The notes: generated by a model from the sequence alone, not told the origin. DNA of 64,000 nucleotides from Vibrio splendidus 12E03 (GCF_000272105.2 NZ_AJZD02000077.1:17152-81151); one strand, 5' to 3'; shown: positions 1 to 10,008, counted from the first letter of the stretch. Translations and numbers: made by a program.

Positions 1-972
1 GCGGAGGCCGATTCTAGCGGTCGTTTGCGAACTTACCTGCGTAATTATAATCCTGCTTATTCGGTTCCTGATGACGAGTACACGCATAAATACAACGGGA
101 TGGAGTTTTCTCCAGGCGTTGATGGCGGTGTGATTGAGATTCCGATCAAAAACCTGCAAGTAATGACATGGTGGTTAGCGGATAACGATATTGCGTTAGA
201 GCACTCAGCACCTGAGTTTTCGAATGTGAATATGGTTGAATTTGCTACTGCATCTGGTGCAAAGCTTGGCCACCATCGAATTGTTATCCGTAGTATTGAG
301 TTCGAGGGATCTTATATTTCAGGCGAAAGCTTGTTCCTTATTTTACTGTTTGTTTGGGTTGGAACAGGCAGCGTATTTTTGGTATCAGAATTACATACTT
401 CCAGAAAGCGCATGGTGATCGCAGAGAAAAGACATCATCACTTAAAGAACGTCAATCGAGCATTGAGAGAACAGAATTTCGAATTCTCGGAAATGGCTCA
501 TCGAGACGAATTAACTGGAGTTTTAAATCGTCACGCTATTCGTGATTGGCTAAAAATGCAGTCTCAGCAGGTTAAGCAGGGGCATGGAAAGCTAAGTATG
601 TTGTATCTTGATATCGACTATTTCAAGAGCGTGAATGACAAGTACGGACACCAAATGGGCGACGATATTTTACGAGAGTTCAGTATGGTGGTCGGCAGTT
701 CGATCGGCGCTTCCGATAAGTTGGTGAGGTGGGGTGGTGAAGAGTTTATTGTTTTTTGTCCGGAGACTGATCTTGGCGAAGCACAACGAAAGGCTGAGAA
801 AATCCGACTCTTAGTCAGCCAGCACCTTTGGGTTCATGGCGATCCACTGACATGCAGTATTGGTGTTGCTGAGATGAAACAAGAGCGAGTGACAGAGACC
901 ATTGCTCGCGCTGATGAAGCTTTATATCAAGCGAAGCATTCAGGTCGAAATCAGGTGATCTTGAGTCACTAA
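1..972 (+). CDS. GGDEF-domain diguanylate cyclase, 5' end cut by the window
   Basis: The frame is open from base 1, so the true start lies upstream and only the C-terminal part is seen. The visible protein starts in a presumably periplasmic sensor segment, has one membrane segment at about 325-385 bp (GESLFLILLFVWVGTGSVF), a short coiled linker and a C-terminal GGDEF domain. The active-site motif is GGEEF (WGGEEFIVF), preceded by the usual DELTGVLNR and DIDYFKSVND blocks, so c-di-GMP synthesis is expected. The inhibitory RxxD site is degenerate: the Asp five residues before GGEEF is present but the Arg position is Gly. An intrinsic terminator follows the stop. The sensor ligand is unknown. 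Confidence 0.9.
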   Translation, partial: AEADSSGRLRTYLRNYNPAYSVPDDEYTHKYNGMEFSPGVDGGVIEIPIKNLQVMTWWLADNDIALEHSAPEFSNVNMVEFATASGAKLGHHRIVIRSIEFEGSYISGESLFLILLFVWVGTGSVFLVSELHTSRKRMVIAEKRHHHLKNVNRALREQNFEFSEMAHRDELTGVLNRHAIRDWLKMQSQQVKQGHGKLSMLYLDIDYFKSVNDKYGHQMGDDILREFSMVVGSSIGASDKLVRWGGEEFIVFCPETDLGEAQRKAEKIRLLVSQHLWVHGDPLTCSIGVAEMKQERVTETIARADEALYQAKHSGRNQVILSH

Positions 973-1000
973 TCTGAAAATTGTTTTGATGAGTTTATAA

Positions 1001-1026
1001 GCCACATGTGCATATGTGGCGTTTTT
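1001..1026 (+). terminator. Rho-independent terminator after the GGDEF gene
   Basis: A hairpin with arms GCCACAT/ATGTGGC is followed by GTTTTTAT on the plus strand, 28 bases after the GGDEF stop codon. Confidence 0.7.
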
Positions 1027-1040
1027 ATGGTTCTTCTCCC

Positions 1041-1075
1041 AAAAGCCAAAAGCCAAAAGCCAAAAGCCAAAAGCC
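1041..1075. repeat. Heptanucleotide tandem repeat (AAAAGCC)x5
   Basis: Five perfect copies of AAAAGCC are followed by a run of A. The array is intergenic, between the GGDEF terminator and two further hairpins. Two other 7-bp arrays with different units occur at 10874 and 37043. Confidence 0.9.
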
Positions 1076-1090
1076 AAAAACAAAAAAGGT

Positions 1091-1202
1091 GGCGCGGGGC
1101 CACCAAAAGGGAAAAGCGTTTCTTGTTTTTATGTGCCCGTTCAGTGCTTGCTTACGCTGAACGGGCATTTTTGTCTTGGTTGAACCGGGGGAAGTTCAAC
1201 CC
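1091..1202. terminator. Cluster of three hairpins between convergent genes
   Basis: Three inverted repeats follow each other: GGTGGC/GCCACC near 1089-1104, a 10-bp stem GCCCGTTCAG/CTGAACGGGC at 1135-1166 with a plus-strand T-rich tail (ATTTTTGT), and GGTTGAAC/GTTCAACC at 1178-1201. The middle one is the best intrinsic terminator. They separate the GGDEF gene from the convergent transporter gene. Confidence 0.55.
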
Positions 1203-1250
1203 GTTTAGGGGGAGCATTCCTGTAAGTATGCGCTTATAGGACGTTCGTGC

Positions 1251-2621
1251 TTACCAGAAGATCCAAGCGAACAGTGTTAGCACTAGGATACAAACTAGGT
1301 TTAGAACCATACCGATTCGCATCATCTCTTTCTGCTTGATATGACCTGAGCCAAATACAATCGCGTTTGGTGGTGTTGCAACAGGTAACATGAAGGCACA
1401 AGATGCAGCGACAGCGATTAATGCAGACAGGATAACTGGCGACATACCTAATGCTTCAGCAATGGTGGCGAATACAGGTACTAACAATGCTGCACTTGCT
1501 GTGTTACTCGCAAATTCTGTTAGGAATACCACGAACGCGACTACCGCTAGAATTGTTAGCAGAACGCCTGCTGTCTCTAGGAAACCACTTAATGAATGCG
1601 CTAGGAATACACTGGTACCAGTCGCTTTAAGGATGTTACTTAGACAGATACCACCACCGAATAGAATCAATACACCCCAGTCGGTTGTCTTTTCAACATC
1701 TTTCCATTCTACCGCTCTAGAAGCGCCCAGCAGTACGATTGCACCAATTGCAACTAAGCTATCGAACTTAGAGAAGCCACCGATCATTGCGTTGATTGGT
1801 TTACCAAAAATCCACAGAGTCACGGTGAGTAGGAAGATAGACAGTGTGATTTTCTTGCTGTTTGTCCATTCTACTGGCGCGTGGTCTAGCTCGAACTTGT
1901 GGTTTAGTTTTGGCTTAGTCATCACGTAAAGAATCAACATTGCGATTGGCAATAGAATCATCGAGATTGGCAGGCCAAGTGCCATCCACTCTGTGAAGCT
2001 AAGGCCAACTTCTGCTGCAGCGATAGCGTTCGGTGGGCTACCTACTAGGGTTGCGATACCACCGATAGATGCACAGTAAGCGATACCCAATAGCACGAAC
2101 ACGTAGGTGTTGCGGTCTTCACTTTGGTCGACTTTGTTCATGATGCCAAGAACAAGAGGAAGCATCATTGCAGTGGTGGCTGTGTTTGAGATCCACATTG
2201 ATAGACCGGCACTCACACCGAACAACATGAACACAGCGACCGACATTCTGCCTTTTGCAATCAGCAGTACTTTGTCAGCAATCGCTTTATCTAGCTCTTG
2301 TTTGTTCAGTGCGGCTGCTAATGCGAAGCCACCCATGAACAAGAAGATGATTGGGTTTGAAAAGTTAGCCAGCGCTGCGGGCGTGTTGAATACATCAAAC
2401 AAGACAGCCAATAGGGGAACGAGCAAAGCGGTGATGCTGACGTGAATCGCTTCTGTTAACCATAGAATGGCAACGAACACGAGAATACTTAAACCTGTAT
2501 TCACTTGCGCTTCGAATGGCAGGGTATTAAGCAAAACAGCAAATAGCGTGAAATTACCAATTAATATCATGCTGTTGCGGGTAAACAACCAGTGTTTCAG
2601 TGTAGTAACAAGTGCCGTCAT
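1251..2621 (-). CDS. DASS family sodium:dicarboxylate symporter (VcINDY-like)
   Basis: This 456-residue inner-membrane protein belongs to the divalent anion:sodium symporter (SLC13) family and probably imports C4 dicarboxylates such as succinate, malate and fumarate with sodium. It carries both signature Ser-Asn-Thr motifs, at residues 145-147 ([11 protein letters not shown]) and 372-374 ([11 protein letters not shown]), which sit at the tips of the two re-entrant hairpins and hold substrate and sodium. It also has the conserved [12 protein letters not shown] stretch. The sequence closely follows my memory of Vibrio cholerae INDY. The ATG is preceded by AAGGAG. It stands alone, with its own terminator region downstream. 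Supplying dicarboxylates would fit with the nearby malic enzyme, but this link is inference. Confidence 0.92.
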   Translation of the reverse strand: MTALVTTLKHWLFTRNSMILIGNFTLFAVLLNTLPFEAQVNTGLSILVFVAILWLTEAIHVSITALLVPLLAVLFDVFNTPAALANFSNPIIFLFMGGFALAAALNKQELDKAIADKVLLIAKGRMSVAVFMLFGVSAGLSMWISNTATTAMMLPLVLGIMNKVDQSEDRNTYVFVLLGIAYCASIGGIATLVGSPPNAIAAAEVGLSFTEWMALGLPISMILLPIAMLILYVMTKPKLNHKFELDHAPVEWTNSKKITLSIFLLTVTLWIFGKPINAMIGGFSKFDSLVAIGAIVLLGASRAVEWKDVEKTTDWGVLILFGGGICLSNILKATGTSVFLAHSLSGFLETAGVLLTILAVVAFVVFLTEFASNTASAALLVPVFATIAEALGMSPVILSALIAVAASCAFMLPVATPPNAIVFGSGHIKQKEMMRIGMVLNLVCILVLTLFAWIFW

Positions 2622-2806
2622 AAGACGCTCCTTTTGTTTATCCTCGTTTTATTGGTGCACGACTTCATTGAGTCGTGCTTATTATTTTCGAGGTATATAG
2701 CTTGATGTAGGGTCAGACTTTGTTGGAAGAATGTTACTCAAGTTAATAAAGGAGTGTTGGTGTGTTTTTGCTTAACAATGGGGAAGTGTGAGGCAACAAA
2801 TTCAAA

Positions 2807-2826
2807 ATGTGTAGTTTTCTACACAT
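2807..2826 (-). terminator. Terminator hairpin overlapping the sanA stop codon
   Basis: A perfect palindrome with arms ATGTGTAG/CTACACAT and a 4-base loop is followed, reading on the minus strand, by TTTGAATTT. The sanA TAG stop lies inside the upstream arm, so coding sequence and terminator overlap. Confidence 0.6.
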
Positions 2827-3628
2827 CGGTCTCTTCAGGGGCTGCAATCGGGCTTGTTGTAGGGTCGACAACAGGGTTTACAGTGGGGTCAGTAATAGGG
2901 TTTGGAATCGGAAATGATTCCGGTTTTGGGCTCGGTTGAATAGGCTCTTTAGGGCCAAGAAACTTTGGCGTTGTCCCCATGATATACAGATCAAGGAATG
3001 CTTTGGTACGCGCAAACACTTCACGTAAACGTATCGTGGTTCCGGAATGGTGGGTTGGTCCTGAAACGGCTAAACACTGCGCGTGAATATCGTAAGAATT
3101 GGCGATGAATAGCGCTCTTTCACAGTGGAATTTTTGAGTGATGATCAGGAAGTTATCGGTATCGAATATCTTTTTGGCGCGAACAATCGAGTCTAAGGTT
3201 CTGAACCCCGCGTAGTCGAGATTGATACGTTCATCGGGGACGCCTGCTTTCAACAAGTCGCGCTTCATCGTCCACGGCTCATTGTAAGAGCGATGAGCGT
3301 TATCGCCACTCAGTAGAAATTGGTCCACTTTTTCACGATCGAACAGCTCAATCGCCGCTTCAATTCGGTGCTTATAATAGTCGTTGAGTGTTCTACCCAA
3401 ATATTTGCTTGTGCCAAGCACAACTGCAACCTCAAGCTCGGGCACTTCATCAATATCGTAGATGATGCGATCTTCCGCTTGCCATGAAACCCAATAATCG
3501 ATCGCAATAACCGCAGCGCTGCCTACCAAGAACACAATAAATGAGCCATACAGAAAACCTTGCAGTTTTTTGTATGTTTTTAGTAAGTAGTTTCGGCAAA
3601 TGTGAGAATTGAATTTCACTCTCGGCAT
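2819..3628 (-). CDS. sanA: SanA-like DUF218 membrane protein with a Pro-rich tail
   Basis: The protein matches the SanA/YdcF (DUF218) family: VVLGTSKYL, LLSGDNAHRSYNEPWTMK, DYAGFRTLDSIVRAKKIF and TQKFHCERALFIA are conserved blocks. SanA is an inner-membrane protein that affects envelope permeability, seen in E. coli as vancomycin resistance at high temperature; its biochemical role is not settled. One N-terminal membrane anchor precedes the periplasmic domain. The longest frame starts at 3733, but the extra 35 residues do not look like the family, so the ATG at 3628 is preferred; its AAAGGA is rather close. The last 35 residues form an unusual proline tail built on (N/D)Pxx units, absent from E. 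coli SanA. Confidence 0.82.
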   Translation of the reverse strand: MPRVKFNSHICRNYLLKTYKKLQGFLYGSFIVFLVGSAAVIAIDYWVSWQAEDRIIYDIDEVPELEVAVVLGTSKYLGRTLNDYYKHRIEAAIELFDREKVDQFLLSGDNAHRSYNEPWTMKRDLLKAGVPDERINLDYAGFRTLDSIVRAKKIFDTDNFLIITQKFHCERALFIANSYDIHAQCLAVSGPTHHSGTTIRLREVFARTKAFLDLYIMGTTPKFLGPKEPIQPSPKPESFPIPNPITDPTVNPVVDPTTSPIAAPEETDV

Positions 3629-3716
3629 AGTCCTTTGACTGAGCATTATTTTTTGAGTGCTCGATAATACCAAATAAAAATGAGAAAAATCAGTTAAAAA
3701 GACAAGACAGTGTAAA

Positions 3717-3745
3717 GAAAAAAGCCCCTGCAATGGCAGAGGCTC
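3717..3745 (-). terminator. Terminator downstream of maeA
   Basis: Reading on the minus strand, the hairpin GCCTCTGC-CATT-GCAGGGGC is followed by TTTTTTCTTT, a strong intrinsic terminator about 70 bases after the maeA stop. Confidence 0.75.
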
Positions 3746-3765
3746 TTAGAAGAGGAATTAACGCT

Positions 3766-3815
3766 CTTTATTCCAAGCGCAGTACGCTTTATTGAGAGCG
3801 CAGCACGCTTTATTA
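3766..3815. repeat. Imperfect 21-bp tandem repeat after maeA
   Basis: Two and a half copies of a roughly 21-bp unit (GCGCAGTACGCTTTATTGAG, GCGCAGCACGCTTTATTAGA) lie between the maeA stop and its terminator. Each unit contains a short palindrome around AGCGYRSTRCGCT. Confidence 0.6.
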
Positions 3816-5501
3816 GAATGCCGTGCGCTTGTAGCGACGGTAAACTGGCTGCCAGAAGTGCTGGTCAATCGCTTGTTGCAGTGCTTCTTCAGTGATCTCT
3901 AGAGCAACGCCCTGTTCAATCGCCTTCTTACCAACAGCAAGAGCAATCTTCTTCGATACAGTGTGGATTTCTTCTAATGGTGGAAGTAGAGCGCCTGTGC
4001 CATTGATTGCTAGTGGAGAACACGTTGCAAGTGCACGGCTTGATTCCATTAGCATTTCGTCAGTGATGCGTGAAGCATTCACAGCTAATACACCAAGGCC
4101 AATACCTGGGAAGATGTAGCTGTTGTTACACTGAGCGATTGGGTAAGTCGTGCCATTGTGAACTACTGGCTCAAATGGGCTACCTGTCGCAACAAGTGCT
4201 TGGCCATCAGTCCAACGAATAATGTCGTTTGGTGTCGCTTCAACACGGCTTGTTGGGTTAGACAGTGGGAACACGATAGGGCGTTCACAGTGCAGGTTCA
4301 TCTCTTTGATGACTTCTTTACTGAATAGACCTGGAGCACCAGATACACCAACCAATACGGTTGGCTTCGCGTGGCGAACAACGTCCAGTAGAGAGAAACC
4401 AGTGCCGTCGCTTTCCCAGTCTTTAGTGTTTTCGTTGGTTTGAACAAGACGCTGTTGGAAATCAAGTAGGTTTTGCATGCCTTCCTGTAGCAGACCCCAA
4501 CGGTCAACCATGTAAACTTGAGAGCGAGCTTGTGCATCGCTGATACCTTCAGACACCATTTGAGCAATGATAGCTTCAGCAATACCACAACCTGCAGAAC
4601 CCGCACCTAAGAAGGTAATACGCTGATCTGACAGTTTGCTGTTTGCTGCTTTACATGCTGCAAGTAGAGAGCCAACCGTTACGGCTGCTGTGCCTTGGAT
4701 GTCATCGTTGAAACAACAGATGCGATCTTTGTAACGCTCAAGCAGTGGCATTGCGTTCTTTTGTGCGAAATCCTCGAACTGAACTAATGCATCAGGCCAA
4801 CGGCGTTGAACCGCTTGGATGAACTCTTCAACGAATGCATCGTAGTCAGCACCTGTGATACGAGGGTGACGCCAGCCCATGTACATTGGGTCAGCAAGAC
4901 GTTGAGGGTTGTTGGTACCCACATCGAGCACGATTGGTAGCATGTAAGCTGGGCTAATGCCGCCACACGCTGTGTAAAGTGCTAGCTTACCAATTGGAAT
5001 ACCCATGCCACCGATGCCTTGGTCTCCCAAACCAAGAATGCGCTCACCATCCGTAACCACGATAACTTTAACGTTGTGGTTTGTCGCATTATTCAGTAGA
5101 TCATCGATACGGTCACGGTTCGGGTATGAGATAAACAGACCACGACCACGACGGTAAATATTTGAGAAGTTCTCACATGCTGCGCCAACCGTTGGCGTGT
5201 AAATGATAGGCATCATTTCAGAGATGTGGTTTTGAACTAAACGATAAAAAAGCGTTTCATTAGTGTCTTGGATGTTACGAAGGTAGATATGCTTATCCAT
5301 ATCACTTTCGAAGTTACAATATTGTTTGTATGCACGTCCTACTTGCTCTTGGATTGTTTCGGTTGTTTCCGGTAACAAACCTTCAAGGTTGAAAGAACTG
5401 CGCTCTTCAGCAGAGAATGCGCTGCCTTTGTTTAGAAGAGGGGTACTTAGTAGAGCAGGACCAGCATAAGGGATATATAGAGGGCGTTTATCGTTGTTCA
5501 T
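3813..5501 (-). CDS. maeA: NAD-dependent malic enzyme
   Basis: This 562-residue cytoplasmic enzyme decarboxylates malate oxidatively to pyruvate and CO2 with reduction of NAD+. Its length matches E. coli MaeA (565). Seen in the sequence: the catalytic tyrosine block [10 protein letters not shown] (Tyr101), the metal- and malate-binding stretch [27 protein letters not shown], and the dinucleotide-binding loop [10 protein letters not shown] at about residue 300. The ATG at 5501 is preceded by TTAGG. It is transcribed divergently from hrpB and has its own terminator. NAD rather than NADP preference is inferred from overall similarity to MaeA; MaeB-type enzymes carry a C-terminal phosphotransacetylase-like domain that is absent here. 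Confidence 0.95.
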   Translation of the reverse strand: MNNDKRPLYIPYAGPALLSTPLLNKGSAFSAEERSSFNLEGLLPETTETIQEQVGRAYKQYCNFESDMDKHIYLRNIQDTNETLFYRLVQNHISEMMPIIYTPTVGAACENFSNIYRRGRGLFISYPNRDRIDDLLNNATNHNVKVIVVTDGERILGLGDQGIGGMGIPIGKLALYTACGGISPAYMLPIVLDVGTNNPQRLADPMYMGWRHPRITGADYDAFVEEFIQAVQRRWPDALVQFEDFAQKNAMPLLERYKDRICCFNDDIQGTAAVTVGSLLAACKAANSKLSDQRITFLGAGSAGCGIAEAIIAQMVSEGISDAQARSQVYMVDRWGLLQEGMQNLLDFQQRLVQTNENTKDWESDGTGFSLLDVVRHAKPTVLVGVSGAPGLFSKEVIKEMNLHCERPIVFPLSNPTSRVEATPNDIIRWTDGQALVATGSPFEPVVHNGTTYPIAQCNNSYIFPGIGLGVLAVNASRITDEMLMESSRALATCSPLAINGTGALLPPLEEIHTVSKKIALAVGKKAIEQGVALEITEEALQQAIDQHFWQPVYRRYKRTAF

Positions 5502-5684
5502 TGGATGCCTAATATGGGAGAAAGGGTAACTGAAAAATGATAACGGTTTAGTTATTCAATTGTAAATAGTTTCTCCGCGATCTGAGCAAACAAAATGATA
5601 TTCTTACCTCTGTCCCACACTTATCGAATTTCAACACGATAATTCGTTATACTTTGCTCACACTTTTTCGCGACGCTCCCTTTT

Positions 5685-8063
5685 ATGTCATTACTTCCCA
5701 TCGATGCTTATCAAAATGTATTCCACCAACAAATCGTTAATTCTCACCTTGTAGTAGAGGCTGAAACCGGATCAGGTAAATCTACGCGATTGCCAATTTG
5801 GGCTTCCCAACATGGGCGAGTTCTGGTGGTTGAGCCAAGACGCATCGCGTGTATTTCACTGGCTAAATATCTCGCACAACAATCGGGCGTGAAGCTTGGT
5901 AGCAAAGTGGGCTATGCGATTAAGCTTGAGTCTGAGTACAACGAGCAAACTGGCGTTGTTTTTGTGACGCCTGGTATCGCGCTGCGTTGGCTGTCAGAAG
6001 ATGGGCTCGCTAGCTTTGACGTGATCGTGGTGGATGAGTTTCATGAGAGACGCTGGGACATCGACTTGCTGGTGGCGATTCTGAAACAAAAAGCGAGTCA
6101 CCGTTTGGTGATCACATCAGCAACCATTGAGGGTGAACGCCTTGCTTATTATTTGGATGCGAATCGAATCAGTTGTGAAGGCCGAACTTATCAAGTTGAG
6201 ATTGAACACAGAGCGAATGAATCCAGAACTCTGCCTGATATCCGACATCTAGAGCAGCGCATCGCGGAAGAAGTGAATCATCAATTAATTGCGTCTTTCG
6301 GCGATATGTTGGTTTTTCTGCCGGGTAAAAAAGAGATTGTGCAATGCGAACAAGCCTTAGCGAAAAATCCAGATATCCAAGTCATTAAATTGCATGCGTC
6401 GGTCAGTGATAAAGAGCGAGATTTAGCGTTATCGGGTCGGAATATCGATACTGCAGGTAATGGTTTGAGAAAGGTCATTCTTGCGACCAACGTTGCAGAA
6501 ACCTCATTAACCATTCCTGACATCGGTGTGGTGATAGATTCAGGATTAGAAAGGCGCACCGTTCAGCGTAACGGCAGAACCACCTTGATGCTGAAATCCA
6601 TATCACGCGCCAGTGCCAAACAACGCGCAGGTCGTGCAGGTAGGGTAATGGATGGTGTCTGTGTTCGTTTGTATGGCGAACATGCGGCGTTGGAGTTGGT
6701 TACGCCTCCTGAACTACAGCGTGAAGAACTGACCGAACCTATGTTGGCGGCGGCATGTTGTGGTGCGACTCTAGAGAGTTTGTCTTTTCTCGATCCTATG
6801 CCTGAGAAGTCGCTAAACAGCGCAACTCAAACCTTGCTGACGATGGAAGCGATTAACGCCGACCATCAAATTACCGAGCACGGCAAAAAGCTGTATCCGC
6901 TGCCGATTGATGCTTTGTATGCTGACATTGTTACTCGCATCAAAACCAAAGCACTCAAAGAAGCGATGGTCGATCTCACGGCGGCGCTATCTGTTCCTGC
7001 TCGCCTATATCAGTTACCTAATAATGCAGAACATCTAGAAGCGCTCGCTCAACAAGAAAAAGAAGAGTGTGATTTATCCCTGTTAATTCAGATTGTTCGC
7101 GGTCGTGATTATCCGCATCTTGAAATAGACCAGCAGGCTTTGAATGAAGCCCAAGGTTTGGCGAAGCAAATGCGTGAGGTGTTTGAACTTCCCCAGTTAG
7201 AGGTTGCCTCTCGCTATCAACGTACCGCTCTACTTGAAACTATTATTCAGTTGCACCCTGAATTGGTGTTTGTACGCCGACTGAAAAGGAAAGAAGCGTT
7301 TGCCAACGGGATGTTAGAGGTTGTACTTGGTCGCCAAAATCGTTTCCCTGACAATGCGCAAGCGATGTTGGTGTTGGACACTCACAGCTTACCGGGAAGA
7401 GGGGTTAAGCAAACACTGACCTTAGCGACGGTCACTGCACCTATTCCTCTTGAGCTTATAGTTGATGCTGAGTTAGGAGATTGGGAGCAAGGTGAAACCG
7501 TTGTGAATGATGATGGCGTCTTTACCGAGATGGCGTTGATGTACGCAGGCCGCACGATTACAACCAAGCTTGTCGCGGCTGAAGGGCAACTATCATTAAA
7601 GCCTATCGTCGATCTCGTGGTAAGTGGTGCTCAACTTCCTGGTTTTGCAAAGGTTCGCACTCAAGAGATTAAGCATTGGCAGCTGTATGTGAAACTCGGT
7701 CTCGATGAGCCAACACAATACACACCAGAAATTGAGAACATTAACTTTGAGCTATGGTTTATAGAGCAGCTTGAAGTGTTAGGGGTTACTGATGTCAGCG
7801 AATTGGAAATGTTTGACCACTCAGACATACCGTTCGATGGCATTCCAACTTGGCTCAATTCAGAATTTTCGGAAAAATACCCGTTTGCATTGAGCCTTGC
7901 CGACTTGCAACTCGATGTAGAATACTTGCCCGCGAGAAAGCTGATTTACGTTCACTATCAATCGGGTAGTCGAAAGTTATCGCCAAAACGTTGGGAGCTG
8001 CCGACATGGTCAGGCTGGCGCATTCAGTACAAAAAAGCGAGCCGAATAATTGATATCAAATAG
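5685..8063 (+). CDS. hrpB: ATP-dependent RNA helicase HrpB
   Basis: A 792-residue superfamily 2 DExH helicase (E. coli HrpB is 809). Motif I is ETGSGKST at about residues 27-34, motif II is DEFHER at about 118-123 (DEFH rather than DEAH is typical of HrpB), motif III is SATIEGER, and motif VI is SAKQRAGRAGR. The HA2-like and C-terminal HrpB domains follow. The cellular RNA target of HrpB is not established; in Vibrio, as in E. coli, it is a non-essential helicase. The ATG at 5685 has no clear Shine-Dalgarno sequence. A -10-like TATACT lies at 5648-5653. It is transcribed alone, divergently from maeA. Confidence 0.93.
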   Translation: MSLLPIDAYQNVFHQQIVNSHLVVEAETGSGKSTRLPIWASQHGRVLVVEPRRIACISLAKYLAQQSGVKLGSKVGYAIKLESEYNEQTGVVFVTPGIALRWLSEDGLASFDVIVVDEFHERRWDIDLLVAILKQKASHRLVITSATIEGERLAYYLDANRISCEGRTYQVEIEHRANESRTLPDIRHLEQRIAEEVNHQLIASFGDMLVFLPGKKEIVQCEQALAKNPDIQVIKLHASVSDKERDLALSGRNIDTAGNGLRKVILATNVAETSLTIPDIGVVIDSGLERRTVQRNGRTTLMLKSISRASAKQRAGRAGRVMDGVCVRLYGEHAALELVTPPELQREELTEPMLAAACCGATLESLSFLDPMPEKSLNSATQTLLTMEAINADHQITEHGKKLYPLPIDALYADIVTRIKTKALKEAMVDLTAALSVPARLYQLPNNAEHLEALAQQEKEECDLSLLIQIVRGRDYPHLEIDQQALNEAQGLAKQMREVFELPQLEVASRYQRTALLETIIQLHPELVFVRRLKRKEAFANGMLEVVLGRQNRFPDNAQAMLVLDTHSLPGRGVKQTLTLATVTAPIPLELIVDAELGDWEQGETVVNDDGVFTEMALMYAGRTITTKLVAAEGQLSLKPIVDLVVSGAQLPGFAKVRTQEIKHWQLYVKLGLDEPTQYTPEIENINFELWFIEQLEVLGVTDVSELEMFDHSDIPFDGIPTWLNSEFSEKYPFALSLADLQLDVEYLPARKLIYVHYQSGSRKLSPKRWELPTWSGWRIQYKKASRIIDIK

Positions 8064-8266
8064 ATGGATAAGTTTTATCTCTAAAATATTAATCAAATAG
8101 GTGCATATATGATTTTTCAGTGCTTATTTTGTTACAAGTTTGATTTTTATATGCCTTTTTAACCAATCAAAAGGTCATAAAAGACTATTCTTCTATATCC
8201 TATTGCTATAAAGAAAGAGTTGATAGATATTGAGTATATTGTGTTGCCAAAGTGTCGGGGGACATC

Positions 8267-8644
8267 ATGGATAAACAGGAAGAGACGCGTGTAGAGTTCG
8301 ATTACACAACATTTCTTGGCGCCTCATGCAGTAAAAAATGGACTTTTCTGGAAGCACTCACCACAATTGCGCCAGTATTCAGTACCGTCTGGCGAGATAG
8401 CATTAAAGAGCTAGCAAGCCCTGAAGATCGTTTATGGCAGATGGCATTGAAATCAATGTCGACGCGTAAAAGTGATGAGTCGAATATTGTGACCTTACTC
8501 AAGCTCGCGAAGCTGGAAGGAATCAATGAGCTCAAAGTAGTGATGCCATATTCTCTTGAAGAAGAGCAGATCGAGTATATTGAATCGCGCAGTCATTTAG
8601 TGATTGCGGGTAATTCTGGAGAAGAGTTCACGATTAGGCTGTAA
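8267..8644 (+). CDS. Conserved hypothetical protein, 125 aa
   Basis: I do not recognise a family. The frame opens at a GTG at 8252, but the ATG at 8267 is preferred because a GGGG stretch lies six bases before it. The protein is soluble, without signal peptide or membrane segment, rich in acidic residues, and ends in a predicted alternating beta region (HLVIAGNSGEEFTIRL). It has normal codon use and a strong shared terminator with the convergent purC, so it is likely a real gene. No function can be assigned. Confidence 0.75.
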   Translation: MDKQEETRVEFDYTTFLGASCSKKWTFLEALTTIAPVFSTVWRDSIKELASPEDRLWQMALKSMSTRKSDESNIVTLLKLAKLEGINELKVVMPYSLEEEQIEYIESRSHLVIAGNSGEEFTIRL

Positions 8645-8692
8645 CTTCAGTTTGCCTATAACCTCTTTCAGGAATAGTAAAACGCACACGTA

Positions 8693-8721
8693 AAAAGGGC
8701 CTCAAATATTGAGGCCCTTTT
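8693..8721. terminator. Bidirectional terminator
   Basis: The hairpin AAAAGGGCCTCAA-TA-TTGAGGCCCTTTT carries A and T runs on both sides and serves the plus-strand 125-residue gene and, from the other side, purC. Confidence 0.85.
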
Positions 8722-8751
8722 AGTATCTAAAACTTGTGTATACGAGCTTAT

Positions 8752-8775
8752 TAGCTTTCTAGCTTTCTAGCTTTT
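8752..8775. repeat. Octamer tandem repeat (TAGCTTTC)x3
   Basis: Three consecutive 8-bp units, the last ending TTTT, lie between the bidirectional terminator and the purC stop codon. Confidence 0.6.
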
Positions 8776-8804
8776 TACTTTGAGATAAAGAAGCAATAAA
8801 GCGA

Positions 8805-9908
8805 CTAGTCGATTAGCCCATAGTCAGCGCGCAGAACATCAATGATCTCTTGCTTAGGATTTTCGCTCAAGACAATCTCAGCACCTGTGATTTTCGCAGC
8901 GATATCAAGGTAAGTACGAGACAGAGACATTAGCGAATCAAGAGGTAGTTCATTGTCACGAGCTAGTGCTTCACGTTCTGGCATACGTTCTTTGTTCAAT
9001 AGAATGTCGGCATCAGGGAAGTAGTTAAGCAAGAACTGACGGAAGCCTTCTTTTGAGTTCTCAACGATGTTGCCGTTGTTGTATTCCTGAGTATCCCAAA
9101 TGCGAGATGAATCTGGAGTACCAACTTCGTCCATGTAGATAAGTTTTTCTTTGCCCTGAGCATCGTTGACGTAACCAAATTCAAACTTAGTGTCGACAAA
9201 GGTTTGGTCTACTTTCGCCAGTGCTTGGCTGATCACGTTGAAGCCTTCTTTTAGCAGCTTCTCGTAATGCGCGATGTCACTTGCTTGAGTAAAGTTGAAC
9301 GCTGCGAAGTTATCTTCGATGTTGTTACGTGTGATGTTCACATCGTCAGCTTCTGGAACACCAGGGATACCTTTCAAAATCCCTTTTGTTGAAGGCGTGA
9401 TAAGTAGCTCAGGCAGCTTCTTGTCTTTCTCTAGGCCTTCAGGTATCTCAATACCGCAGAATTCACGTTCGCCGTTCGCGTAAGCACGCCACATAGAACC
9501 AGTGATGTATTGACGACAAATCGCTTCAATCATTACAGGGCGAGCTTTTTGTACAATCCATACGAATGGGTGAGGGATATCAAGGATATGACTGTCAGCA
9601 AGGCCGTTGTCTTTAAACAATTTGAACCAGTGGTTAGAGATAGCATTTAGAGCTGCTCCCTTACCTGGAACACCTTTCAGATTCCCTTCACCACGCCAGA
9701 TACAATCAAATGCAGAGATACGGTCACTGATCACCATGATTGCTAAAGGCGCATCTGGTGCTACATCGTAACCTTTCTCTTTAATTAGTCGTTGGCTATC
9801 TTCTTCAGTTAACCAGTAGACCGAACGAACCTTGCCACTGTGGACAGGTTTATCAGTACGGATTGGTAGGTCATCATTTACGGCAAGAACTTGATCAGCA
9901 AGGCTCAT
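8805..9908 (-). CDS. purC: SAICAR synthetase, long form
   Basis: Phosphoribosylaminoimidazole-succinocarboxamide synthase joins aspartate to CAIR using ATP in de novo purine synthesis. Family blocks seen: [14 protein letters not shown] (nucleotide loop), [38 protein letters not shown] and [13 protein letters not shown]. At 367 residues it is much longer than E. coli PurC (237) and matches the long type I recall from Vibrio. The ATG is preceded by AGGAA. A TATAAT (-10) lies at 9975-9980 on the minus strand and a PurR-like box just upstream, so repression by purines is expected. Confidence 0.95.
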   Translation of the reverse strand: MSLADQVLAVNDDLPIRTDKPVHSGKVRSVYWLTEEDSQRLIKEKGYDVAPDAPLAIMVISDRISAFDCIWRGEGNLKGVPGKGAALNAISNHWFKLFKDNGLADSHILDIPHPFVWIVQKARPVMIEAICRQYITGSMWRAYANGEREFCGIEIPEGLEKDKKLPELLITPSTKGILKGIPGVPEADDVNITRNNIEDNFAAFNFTQASDIAHYEKLLKEGFNVISQALAKVDQTFVDTKFEFGYVNDAQGKEKLIYMDEVGTPDSSRIWDTQEYNNGNIVENSKEGFRQFLLNYFPDADILLNKERMPEREALARDNELPLDSLMSLSRTYLDIAAKITGAEIVLSENPKQEIIDVLRADYGLID

Positions 9909-9974
9909 TTAGACATTCCTATTTTTTATCAAACGTCATACAGAGAAGTGCGGTGTGCACATGATTAGACGGGC

Positions 9975-9980
9975 ATTATA
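9975..9980 (-). promoter_or_regulatory. Predicted purC -10 box
   Basis: A perfect TATAAT on the minus strand lies about 67 bases upstream of the purC ATG. The -35 region is weak. Confidence 0.5.
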
Positions 9981-10008
9981 CCCAATCTACTATTTGCTTC
10001 CAGAGAAA

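Noticed and set aside
1006..1239. 77-residue plus-strand frame across the heptamer array
   Set aside because: It runs through repeats and three hairpins, its composition is low-complexity (Lys/Gln/Ser), and it starts inside the GGDEF terminator.
1390..1929. 179-residue frame antisense to the DASS transporter
   Set aside because: It is the complementary shadow of a well-supported membrane protein gene, with no ribosome binding site and no recognisable domain.
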